A stretch of 5,053 nucleotides of DNA, taken from Chrysiogenia bacterium. GTDB lineage: Bacteria > JAGRBM01. The stretch is taken from contig JAGRBM010000446.1 of NCBI GenBank assembly GCA_020434085.1, positions 1 to 5,053 of the forward strand. The letters run 5' to 3'. The number at the start of each line of letters is the position of its first letter. The stretch's first letter is position 1. Under the pieces are notes generated by a model, which did no database searches, was not told the origin of the DNA, and saw nothing but the letters and a program-made list of their open reading frames with translations. This document shows positions 1-4,961 of this stretch, in pieces. The translations under genes and the position numbers were made by a program.

Positions 1-102
1 GGAAGGGGTTTCGCAATCTGGCCATGGGCGGGGCGGCCTCGGAGGATGAGGTGGCGCCCGATTCTGCTGAGCCCAGTGGGGTGGCACGGCAGCATGATGA
101 AA

Positions 103-130
103 CATCTCAGCGTGCACGTGCTCGTGAACG
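103..130 (+). repeat. dispersed palindromic repeat A, copy 1 (left half)
   Basis: CATCTCAGCGTGCACGTGC (103-121) is identical over 19 bases to the reverse complement of 3224-3242. Its last 16 bases (106-121) also match 424-439. After base 121 the sequence decays (CTCGTGAACG) and the second palindromic arm is missing. A candidate for the lost right end lies at 292-307. Confidence 0.7.
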
Positions 131-135
131 AAACT

Positions 136-219
136 CCGTTCGTCCTGAGCTCGTCGAAGGACGAACCGAGTCGGCACAAAGTCCGCAACTTCGTCCTTCG
201 ACAGGCTCAGGACGAACGG
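136..219. repeat. inverted repeat B, paired REP-like element
   Basis: Two 30-base arms, 136-165 and 190-219, are reverse complements with only two mismatches and are separated by 24 bases. Each arm also contains its own 8-base palindrome (TTCGTCCT with AGGACGAA). This arm type, reading like GTCCTTCGAC..GCTCAGGACGAAC, is a common intergenic REP/BIME-like repeat in many proteobacterial genomes. In RNA it would fold into a very stable hairpin. It appears non-coding. Confidence 0.85.
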
Positions 220-291
220 GGTCTGTCAACAATGGTTCCATCGTTGCGGAAGGGTTGCGTTCCAGGCCGGCGGGGCTTCAGGCGATTCGCC

Positions 292-307
292 CACGTCCAC
301 GATTGCG
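292..307 (+). repeat. possible detached right end of repeat A
   Basis: CACGTCCACGATTGCG matches the right end of repeat A copy 2 (CACGTGCACGATTCGG, 451-466) at 13 of 16 positions. It lies downstream of the truncated left half at 103-130, in the same orientation. It may be the other half of that copy, separated by insertion of repeat B and other sequence. A chance match is possible. Confidence 0.35.
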
Positions 308-323
308 GGGGCTGGGGGTCTTT

Positions 324-370
324 TACCCTCACCCGCCCTGCGGGCACCCTCTCCCTGAGAGGGAGCGGGG
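324..370 (+). repeat. intergenic hairpin repeat C (ACCCTCACC..GAGAGGGAG type)
   Basis: The sequence contains two small hairpins in a row: GCCC-TGC-GGGC (335-345) and CTCCC-TGAGA-GGGAG (351-365), preceded by ACCCTCACCC. This arrangement is recognisable as a widespread bacterial intergenic repeat that often occurs between genes. Only one copy is seen in the window. No protein is supported across it. Confidence 0.65.
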
Positions 371-423
371 AGTCGAGAAGGTGCTTGGCGCCTTACCGGG
401 CGAGGGCGTGCAGATACCATCTC

Positions 424-466
424 CTCAGCGTGCACGTGCACCTGCACGAGCACGTGCACGATTCGG
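424..466 (+). repeat. dispersed palindromic repeat A, copy 2 (complete)
   Basis: This copy starts CTCAGCG, has 11-base perfect arms CGTGCACGTGC (429-439) and GCACGTGCACG (450-460) around a 10-base spacer, and ends CGATTCGG. The first 17 bases (424-440) are identical to the reverse complement of 3223-3239. Both flanks (CTCAGCG on one side, CGAT-x-CG on the other) are conserved between copies. It is therefore a defined element, not just a GTGCAC-rich patch. Confidence 0.75.
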
Positions 467-577
467 AGCATTCGGTGCTGCCGGACATTTCGGGAGGGCG
501 TTGCCGCGGGGGCAGGCGCCATCTGCCGGCGCTGGAGAAGTCCGTTTCGGGGCTTCCCGGGCGCCTCCCCAGGTCTC

Positions 578-606
578 TTGAATCACCGGGGGGAGGGGGG
601 TATAAG
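578..606 (+). promoter_or_regulatory. sigma70-like promoter of the yfgM-bamB operon
   Basis: TTGAAT (578-583, four of six to TTGACA) and TATAAG (601-606, five of six to TATAAT) are separated by exactly 17 bases. A start point near 613 would give a leader of about 31 bases to the TTG start at 644. The spacer is an extreme purine run, G6-A-G6 (588-600). This is inferred from consensus fit, spacing and position. Confidence 0.55.
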
Positions 607-613
607 CCCCGGT
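585..613. promoter_or_regulatory. inverted repeat bracketing the -10 box, possible operator
   Basis: ACCGGGG (585-591) and CCCCGGT (607-613) are perfect 7-base inverted arms, centred at 599 and enclosing the proposed -10 hexamer. The right arm starts directly after the -10 and ends near the expected transcription start. A repressor dimer site is one reading. Another is a hairpin formed only in read-through transcripts. No regulator is encoded nearby. Confidence 0.35.
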
Positions 614-629
614 CACTGTTTGATTTTTC

Positions 630-634
630 AGGAG
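630..634 (+). promoter_or_regulatory. ribosome binding site setting a TTG start
   Basis: AGGAG lies 9 bases before TTG at 644. The reading frame also extends upstream to an ATG at 578, but that would place the promoter inside the gene and has no comparable site. The TTG is therefore preferred. Confidence 0.7.
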
Positions 635-643
635 AATACGACC

Positions 644-1474
644 TTGTCCAAGCGTCGCAAGGAACTCAAAGCCCCCGATGAATTTGTCCACCAGGGAAGC
701 CGCGTGCTCGACTGGATTGCCGACCGCGAGATGTGGTTTCTGGGCCTGATTGGCGGTCTGTTGATCGCCATTGTGGGCACCTATGGGGTGCGTGCCTTTC
801 TGAGCAATCGCACCGAGCGCAATTTCGCGGTGCTCGATTCGGCCCTCAAGATCGCTTCGGCCCCGGTGGGCCCGCGCAGCGTGAGCTCGCTTGAAGAGCT
901 CGAGAGCCTGGGCGAAGAAGACGACCTGCACTTCGAGACCGAGGACGAGAAGTGGAAGGCCCTGCAGGCCAAGCTCATCGACATCGAGCCCCGGCTCTCG
1001 ACCGACGCGGCCAAGTGGATGGCCACGTTCTATCACGGCGAGGCGGCCTACCGGCTCGAAGAACAGAACGATGCCATTGCCGGGTACGAGAAGTATGCGA
1101 ACCTGGTAGAGGGCGATGATTTCCTCTATCCGCTGGCGCTCTACAACCTGGGCGTTGCGAAGATGGATGCCGGGCAGTACGAGGCGGCGCTCGCCGATCT
1201 CGATAAAGCCTTTGACGCCCGCGCCGATGCCGGCGCGCTGGGCGGATCGATCCTCATTGCCAAGGCACTTTGCCAGGCGCGGCTGGGTCGCACCGAGGCG
1301 GCGAAGATCACGCTGGAGCAGATCGACACCGACTACACGGTGATCGGTGACGGGATCGGCAGCGCGGTGCAGGAACAGGCGCTGGCGCTGGGCATCGAAG
1401 GCGGCTTCGGCGCGAGTTTCGAGGTGCCAGGCAAGGCGGAGCCCGAGGCCGCGCCGGAGAGCGCCGCGCAGTAG
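644..1474 (+). CDS. YfgM-like membrane-anchored TPR protein, SecYEG ancillary subunit family
   Basis: The product is 276 residues. A short basic cytoplasmic N-terminus (starting MSKRRKELKAPDEF) is followed by one membrane helix at about residues 31-51 (WFLGLIGGLLIAIVGTYG) and a periplasmic region. Tetratricopeptide-like helices run from about 122 to 230; the clearest is LYPLALYNLGVAKMDAGQYE (161-180). The C-terminus is Ala/Pro/Glu-rich. YfgM in E. coli (about 206 residues) has the same plan; it associates with SecYEG and periplasmic chaperones and helps proteins leaving the translocon. Identification rests on this topology plus the following BamB-like gene, since yfgM-bamB adjacency is classic in proteobacteria. 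This copy is longer, with an acidic stretch at about 82-105 (EELESLGEEDDLHFETEDEK) between the membrane helix and the TPRs. The TTG start is chosen for its AGGAG site. A generic TPR membrane protein is the alternative. Confidence 0.82.
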   Translation: MSKRRKELKAPDEFVHQGSRVLDWIADREMWFLGLIGGLLIAIVGTYGVRAFLSNRTERNFAVLDSALKIASAPVGPRSVSSLEELESLGEEDDLHFETEDEKWKALQAKLIDIEPRLSTDAAKWMATFYHGEAAYRLEEQNDAIAGYEKYANLVEGDDFLYPLALYNLGVAKMDAGQYEAALADLDKAFDARADAGALGGSILIAKALCQARLGRTEAAKITLEQIDTDYTVIGDGIGSAVQEQALALGIEGGFGASFEVPGKAEPEAAPESAAQ

Positions 1475-1484
1475 GGCTTTTCCT

Positions 1485-2924
1485 TTGAATCAATCCAGGA
1501 GAGCAGGGCGCCCGGCGCTCTTTGCCGCCGCGCTAGCCATGCTTGCCGCTATGATGGGCGGGTGCGTGTGGTTTGATGCCGCCGGCTGGGGCTCTTCGCC
1601 CGGCGATTATCCGCCCAGACTCTCGCGCGAGTGGACCCGGCAGCTTCCGCGCCGCGGGCGCTACGCGCTCGATTTCCCCTACATCCAGTCGCTTCCGAGC
1701 GAACTCTCGCAGCCCGTCGCCGTTGGTGAGCGCGTCTTCGTGGGCACCTCGGCCGGCGTGGCGGCGGCCCTTGAAAAAGAGGGCGGAAATACGCTCTGGG
1801 AAGTCGAGCTCTCGGACAATCCGATCACCTCGCGCGCGGTCGCCGATGAGCAGACCGTCGTCTTCGCCGGTCTCTCGGGCACGCTCTGGGGCCGATCTGT
1901 CGAGGATGGCACCGAGAAATGGACTGCCGAGCTCGATGTGCCGATTCTCGACGCGCTCGCACTCTACGAGGGCCGCGTCATTGTTCAGGACGCCCACGGG
2001 GCGCTGAGCGCGCTGGCCATTGCCGACGGCAGAATTCTCTGGAAGATCGACGGGAAGGAGCCCCGCGGGCTCAGCGCGCGCGCGCTCGGCGCTCCGGTCA
2101 TCGACGAGATCTCCGGCCACGTCTACTGGGCGCGCTGGGACGGCGTCATCCAGGCGGCAAGCATCGCCTCGGGCTCGGTCCTCTGGCAGAGCAACTACGG
2201 CGGGGGCCGCGCCGGGTTTCAGAGTACCAACATCGGCATGACGCTCGTGGGCAGTTCGCTCTATGCCGCGCGCTTTTCCGGGCCCGTGTTCAAGATCCGC
2301 GCCGACGATGGCATCGCGGTCTGGCAGAGCGAGAACATCGAGGCCGCTGCCGGACCCGCCGCCAACTACAACCAGGTCTTCGTGCCGCTCCAGGGCGGCG
2401 GCATGGCGGCGCTCGATGCGACCCTTGGCAGCCGCATCGAGGGCTGGGGCGCCGATATCCCAGAAGACTGGGGCGTGCTCAGCCAGCCGAAGATCCTGGG
2501 CGAGTGGGTCGTGGCCGTCACCACCGAAACCGAGAACCGCTGGTGGCCGCCCAGGGTCACCCAGAGCGGCCGCGTGATCGCGCTCGACACCGGCGCGTTT
2601 GGCCAGTTCTCGTGGTTTTCAAAGATCCAGACCGGCAGCTACGGCGGCCTCTCATCGGGCGAGGACTGGGTCGCTGTTTTGAGCGACCGCGCCATCGCGC
2701 AGCTCTGGCACTTTGAGCCGCGCACCGACGCGCGTCCCGACATCGACTACGCCGCCGAGATCGCCGAGCAGCGCCGGCTCAAGGCCGAGAAGCGCGCCGC
2801 CCAGGAAGCCGCCGCAGCCGAAAAAGCCCGGCGCGAGGCCGAGCCTTCGAGCTTCTGGGACAACTTCTTCAGCGCGCCCGACGAGCAGAGCGACGACGAA
2901 TACCTCGACGAGCTCAGCGAATAA
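1485..2924 (+). CDS. bamB: BamB-like outer-membrane lipoprotein, PQQ-type beta-propeller
   Basis: The product is 479 residues from a TTG start 10 bases after the preceding stop; AGGG at 1473-1476 is a weak ribosome site. Only this start gives a full lipoprotein signal: basic RR (5-6), hydrophobic ALFAAALAMLAAMM, then GGC with the lipidated Cys at 27. The +2 residue is Val, not Asp, which favours outer-membrane sorting. An ATG at 1539 would leave only eight residues before the Cys. Blade-like PQQ-repeat motifs recur: AALEKEGGNTLWEVEL (93-108), SVEDGTEKWTAEL (138-150), AIADGRILWKID (178-189), SIASGSVLWQS (226-236), IRADDGIAVWQS (271-282) and VIALDTG (364-370). BamB is the beta-propeller lipoprotein that binds BamA in outer-membrane protein insertion. 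Unlike E. coli BamB (392 residues), this protein has a charged Ala/Glu/Arg/Lys helix (about 421-453) and an acidic end (FWDNFFSAPDEQSDDEYLDE). Another PQQ-propeller lipoprotein is possible, but the yfgM-like neighbour argues for BamB. Confidence 0.82.
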   Translation: MNQSRRAGRPALFAAALAMLAAMMGGCVWFDAAGWGSSPGDYPPRLSREWTRQLPRRGRYALDFPYIQSLPSELSQPVAVGERVFVGTSAGVAAALEKEGGNTLWEVELSDNPITSRAVADEQTVVFAGLSGTLWGRSVEDGTEKWTAELDVPILDALALYEGRVIVQDAHGALSALAIADGRILWKIDGKEPRGLSARALGAPVIDEISGHVYWARWDGVIQAASIASGSVLWQSNYGGGRAGFQSTNIGMTLVGSSLYAARFSGPVFKIRADDGIAVWQSENIEAAAGPAANYNQVFVPLQGGGMAALDATLGSRIEGWGADIPEDWGVLSQPKILGEWVVAVTTETENRWWPPRVTQSGRVIALDTGAFGQFSWFSKIQTGSYGGLSSGEDWVAVLSDRAIAQLWHFEPRTDARPDIDYAAEIAEQRRLKAEKRAAQEAAAAEKARREAEPSSFWDNFFSAPDEQSDDEYLDELSE

Positions 2925-3046
2925 CCCCAGCTTCGCCGGTTTGATTGCGCGCGTTTCTTCTCTTCAATCGATACCATTTGAGCGCCTTGAGAGACCACCC
3001 AGGCCGGGCCGGGCAGCCTTGGCCTGCTCTTCGCCTGATAAACACA

Positions 3047-3074
3047 ATGTCCGATAATGTATATTATGTAAAAT
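3047..3074 (+). other. dif-like XerCD recombination site
   Basis: An AT-rich patch in GC-rich DNA contains ATAATGTATATTATGT (3054-3069), identical to the core of E. coli dif. Read as the standard 11-6-11 layout, the left (XerC) arm is 3047-3057 (ATGTCCGATAA), the centre is TGTATA (3058-3063, all six as in E. coli) and the right (XerD) arm is TTATGTAAAAT (3064-3074, ten of eleven as in E. coli). The left arm is diverged except for its inner ATAA and one C. This is normal in kind, since the XerC arm is the more variable one. dif is where XerC and XerD resolve chromosome dimers at the terminus, activated by FtsK. All genes on both sides read toward the site. A phage or plasmid site that mimics dif is the main alternative. 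Confidence 0.85.
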
Positions 3075-3202
3075 TAAGGATATGGGCCTCCAGGGGGTTC
3101 TCCGCCCGTTCTTGGCGGGATTCGGGTTTGTGAGTGCTTCCTTTGCGGTGACGTGCGCGAGCTGTTTGCACACTCTCCGAAACGGCCGCGGCGGCCCTGG
3201 CT

Positions 3203-3242
3203 TCGCATCGTGCACGTGCACCTGCACGTGCACGCTGAGATG
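3203..3242 (-). repeat. dispersed palindromic repeat A, copy 3 (inverted)
   Basis: Perfect 12-base arms CGTGCACGTGCA (3209-3220) and TGCACGTGCACG (3223-3234) are separated by CC. Read on the minus strand it begins CATCTCAGCG and ends CGATGCGAAG, the same flanks as copies 1 and 2. It is therefore in the opposite orientation to both, and copies 2 and 3 flank the yfgM-bamB operon as inverted repeats. The arms would make a very stable cruciform or RNA hairpin. Confidence 0.75.
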
Positions 3243-3330
3243 AAGGAGTCACCGCGGCGTCTCCCGCGTGTTCGGATGCGTGACGAACGGAAATCAATCG
3301 CGGGCAATTCAGGAACAAGGAAAACCTCCG

Positions 3331-3350
3331 ACCGGGCCCGACCGGACCCG
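3331..3350 (+). repeat. short 10-base tandem repeat
   Basis: ACCGGGCCCG is followed directly by ACCGGACCCG, two units with one mismatch. Downstream, the nonamer CCCGA(A/G)ATG occurs three times (3347-3355, 3427-3435, 3447-3455), the last two exactly 20 bases apart. No function is recognised; this may be relic repeat sequence. Confidence 0.4.
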
Positions 3351-3513
3351 AAATGCCAGGCGCCAGGACGGCGCCGCGCACTTCTATAAGGATACGGATT
3401 CCCCGCCCCGCTTCAAGCCCCCCCGACCCGAGATGACCCACGATGGCCCGAGATGGACCGAAATAACCCTGGTGTATTTTGGGGCAGTTTCGGGGCTCGA
3501 CGAGGCAGCGCGC

Positions 3514-4323
3514 TTACTCGAATCGATAGCGACCGTCTTCACCAACAGAAATCTTTGGCAGGGTTTTCGAGGCTTCAAAATAGTCATAGTCGACCTTCAG
3601 ATTCTTCCAGAAGGTACGCAGCTCTTCGGCAGATCGCGGGCGGGCACCTCTGATCCGCTGCGCGACGTGCCACAGGGAGAAGGAACCAGCTTCTTCAAGC
3701 AGTTTTTCCCAAGACGGACCTGCCAGTCGCGTGGGAAAGATGTGGATAGGAATATGAGCTTGACCGGCGCCGCGCGCTTCGAGCGTGATCAGATAGATTT
3801 CATCAATTTGTTCATCGGTCATCGGCAGACATCCGATCGTCACGCAGTCACCGTGAACGAAGATGTCTCCGCCGAGCTTCTTGCGATCTCCGAGAATCCG
3901 GTCGGAGGAATTGGGATAGTTGATCCGCAGGGACAGATGGTAACTGCTCGCCGGATTGAACTCCGTGAACTCGTAGAAACCTTCGGGGATTTGGTAGTCA
4001 CCTTCACGTCGTTTCGGGCCCATGGTTCCCGACAATCGGCAGACCTCATATTCTTTGACCAGAACGTACTTTCCGGTTTCCCTGTTCAGTGCCCAGAGTT
4101 CGAGCGACTTGTCCTGTTTGAATGCTCGCCAGAAAACCGGTGGCGGCGGCCAGGAAAGTTGCTTTGCTTCAAAGAGTCTTTTTGCGACATCAAGGCGTGA
4201 ATCATAGGCGGCACGCACGCGCGGGAAGCGTAGTTGTTCCTGCTTGAGGGTGCCTGCGGCTACCGGCGAGATTCCGGCAAGCGTCAGGCAGAGAGCAACC
4301 AGCAAGCTCAGACGAGCGAGCAT
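3514..4323 (-). CDS. YafK-type L,D-transpeptidase-fold (YkuD) secreted protein
   Basis: The product is 269 residues. An N-terminal export signal (MLARLSLLVALCLTLAGISP, then VAAG) suggests cleavage near residues 23-24 and a periplasmic location. The catalytic signature HGDCVTIGCLPMTD (157-170) gives the His-Gly pair and the presumed nucleophile Cys165. The GCxxMTD form, lacking the Arg that usually follows GC-x in YkuD proteins, is typical of the YafK subfamily. Family members act on peptidoglycan stem peptides through a Cys thioester; E. coli YafK (DpaA/LdtF) detaches Braun-type lipoprotein from diaminopimelate rather than making cross-links. Whether this protein cuts or links is not decidable here. 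The start is ATG at 4323, with GGAGGGG nine bases upstream; a TTG at 4344 lies inside the preceding gene. It lies 4 bases after the MAPEG gene, so the two are probably co-transcribed. A second Cys (160) sits close to the active site. Confidence 0.9.
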   Translation of the reverse strand: MLARLSLLVALCLTLAGISPVAAGTLKQEQLRFPRVRAAYDSRLDVAKRLFEAKQLSWPPPPVFWRAFKQDKSLELWALNRETGKYVLVKEYEVCRLSGTMGPKRREGDYQIPEGFYEFTEFNPASSYHLSLRINYPNSSDRILGDRKKLGGDIFVHGDCVTIGCLPMTDEQIDEIYLITLEARGAGQAHIPIHIFPTRLAGPSWEKLLEEAGSFSLWHVAQRIRGARPRSAEELRTFWKNLKVDYDYFEASKTLPKISVGEDGRYRFE

Positions 4324-4327
4324 TCTC

Positions 4328-4717
4328 CTACACCCCTCCAACAATCACCCCCGCCAGCGCAAGCTCCACCACCAGCGTCAGCCCCGCGCCGACGCGGCGG
4401 AAGTTGAAGCCCACGTCGAACATGCCGGCGGCGTGCAGGACGCGTGCGGCGCCGAAGGCTACGGCCAGCCAGAGAATCCAGGGGTCGGAGACTTTGACGA
4501 AATCGGCGGCCAGCAGCGCGACCATGAAGGGCGCGCCGTGTTCGACGCTGTTGGCATGGGCGCGGATGGCGTGGCGCAGGTCGCGGTTACCACCCTCACC
4601 CAGCGAGACCTTGTGCTGGATGCGAAGGCGCGAGACATTGGCGGCCAGCAGCACAAGGAAGACGAGATACGCGGCGGCAAAAAGCGCGCTGTAGTGGATC
4701 GTGCCGAGCAGGTTCAT
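4328..4717 (-). CDS. MAPEG-family membrane protein, YecN-like
   Basis: The product is 129 residues, the usual length for bacterial MAPEG proteins. Four hydrophobic segments are visible at about 9-27, 61-73, 78-96 and 109-127. The family signature follows the first: RLRIQHKVSLGEGGNRDLRH (30-49) and then AIRAHANSVEHGAPF (50-64), including the conserved R-x-H-x-N-x-x-E pattern. The pattern and a later ARVLHAAG (91-98) resemble E. coli YecN. The MAPEG superfamily includes eukaryotic membrane glutathione transferases and eicosanoid enzymes, but most bacterial members have no proven activity, so no substrate is assigned. The start is ATG at 4717 with GGGGG five bases upstream. The gene is first in a probable two-gene minus-strand unit with the L,D-transpeptidase; no functional link between the two families is known to me. 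Confidence 0.9.
   Translation of the reverse strand: MNLLGTIHYSALFAAAYLVFLVLLAANVSRLRIQHKVSLGEGGNRDLRHAIRAHANSVEHGAPFMVALLAADFVKVSDPWILWLAVAFGAARVLHAAGMFDVGFNFRRVGAGLTLVVELALAGVIVGGV
4333..4339 (-). promoter_or_regulatory. ribosome binding site of the L,D-transpeptidase gene, inside the MAPEG 3' end
   Basis: GGAGGGG on the minus strand lies 9 bases before ATG at 4323 and encodes the last Gly-Gly of the MAPEG protein. The MAPEG stop TAG (4330-4328) starts a second match, TAGGAG, which ends only one base before the ATG. This arrangement suggests translational coupling of the two genes. Confidence 0.6.
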
Positions 4718-4740
4718 GATTTCCCCCGATCAGGGAATTC

Positions 4741-4950
4741 TAACCACAGATGGCTGCCGATGAACACGGATAATTATTGATGCGCCATTGTTGTCATCCT
4801 GAGCGAAGCGAAGGATCTCAACGTGTCAGAGGAGTTCTGCAGCTCGCAAGTTTGGCCTGCGCCGGTAAGAAAATGGTTGAGATCCTTCGGGCTGGGGCCC
4901 TCAGGATGACAATCTCCTTATCCGTGTTGCTTCGTGCTTATCCGTGGCCA
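4741..4950. repeat. nested inverted repeat made of two repeat families
   Basis: The outer arms are 4741-4773 (ending AACACGGATAA) and 4918-4950 (starting TTATCCGTGTT), about 23 of 33 positions complementary; they are of the common CCACAGAT..ACACGGATAA intergenic type. The inner arms are 4791-4822 and 4876-4912. They share TTGTCATCCTGAG (13 of 13) and CGAAGGATCTCAAC (14 of 14) but differ in the middle: CGAAG against a 10-base segment. The inner type (TGTCATCCTGAGCGAAGC) is also a widespread bacterial intergenic repeat. The central loop, 4823-4875, has no recognised content. No protein is supported. Confidence 0.85.
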
Positions 4951-4961
4951 GCACTCTCTAC

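Larger units (their letters stand above)
1..577. other. gene-free repeat mosaic upstream of the yfgM-bamB operon
   Basis: No coding region is supported here. Several frames stay open for a long way, but their translations are low-complexity (Arg/Ala/Pro-rich or His-Val alternations) and run straight through palindromic repeats, with no convincing ribosome binding site. The stretch contains copies or part-copies of at least three dispersed repeat families, listed separately. The first ~100 bases could hold the end of an upstream gene, but no frame there gives a recognisable protein. Confidence 0.7.
2925..3513. other. convergent intergenic region with dif-like site and repeats
   Basis: No gene is supported. 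The open frames give low-complexity or repeat-derived peptides. The region lies between the plus-strand bamB-like gene and the minus-strand L,D-transpeptidase gene, so both operons end here. It holds the dif-like site (3047-3074), repeat A copy 3 (3203-3242) and a short tandem repeat (3331-3350). No strong intrinsic terminator with a clear T-run is visible for either operon. Confidence 0.7.

Noticed and set aside
424-466. Part of a CRISPR array
   Set aside because: The copies are few, far apart, in different orientations and internally palindromic; there is no regular repeat-spacer spacing and no cas gene.
46-681. Long open frame on the plus strand across the repeat region
   Set aside because: Its translation reads directly through repeats A, B and C (for example HVHLHEHVHD), it has no supported start, and it overlaps the promoter and the 5' end of the YfgM-like gene.
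425-1036. Minus-strand open frame overlapping the YfgM-like gene
   Set aside because: It is antisense to a well-supported gene, with a low-complexity Arg/Ala end made by repeat A. It is a frame shadow in GC-rich DNA.
3000-3026. Hairpin CAGGCC..GGCCTG as a terminator for bamB
   Set aside because: The stem is only six bases with a 15-base loop and is not followed by a T-run, so an intrinsic terminator is not supported.
3101-3119. Hairpin CCGCC-CGTTCTT-GGCGG as a terminator
   Set aside because: The stem is five GC pairs plus a wobble, and the downstream sequence has no proper T-run. It may be incidental.
3385-3390. TATAAG as a -10 box of a plus-strand promoter
   Set aside because: No -35-like hexamer lies at the right distance upstream, and no gene on this strand follows.
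3458-3493. CCGAAA..TTTCGG inverted repeat downstream of the L,D-transpeptidase gene as a terminator
   Set aside because: The six-base arms are 24 bases apart with no T-tract in the direction of transcription; too weak to call.
3268-4200. Plus-strand 310-residue open frame
   Set aside because: Nearly all of it is antisense to the L,D-transpeptidase gene, whose HG-x-C and GC-xx-MTD signature and signal peptide are clear. This frame shows no domain.
4737-4742. Minus-strand TAGAAT as the -10 box for the MAPEG gene
   Set aside because: It matches five of six to TATAAT and is well placed, but no acceptable -35 is found 16-18 bases upstream. It remains only a possibility.
4244-4780. Plus-strand open frame antisense to the MAPEG gene
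   Set aside because: The minus-strand MAPEG reading has the family signature and four membrane segments. This frame is polar, without motif, and runs into the nested repeat.
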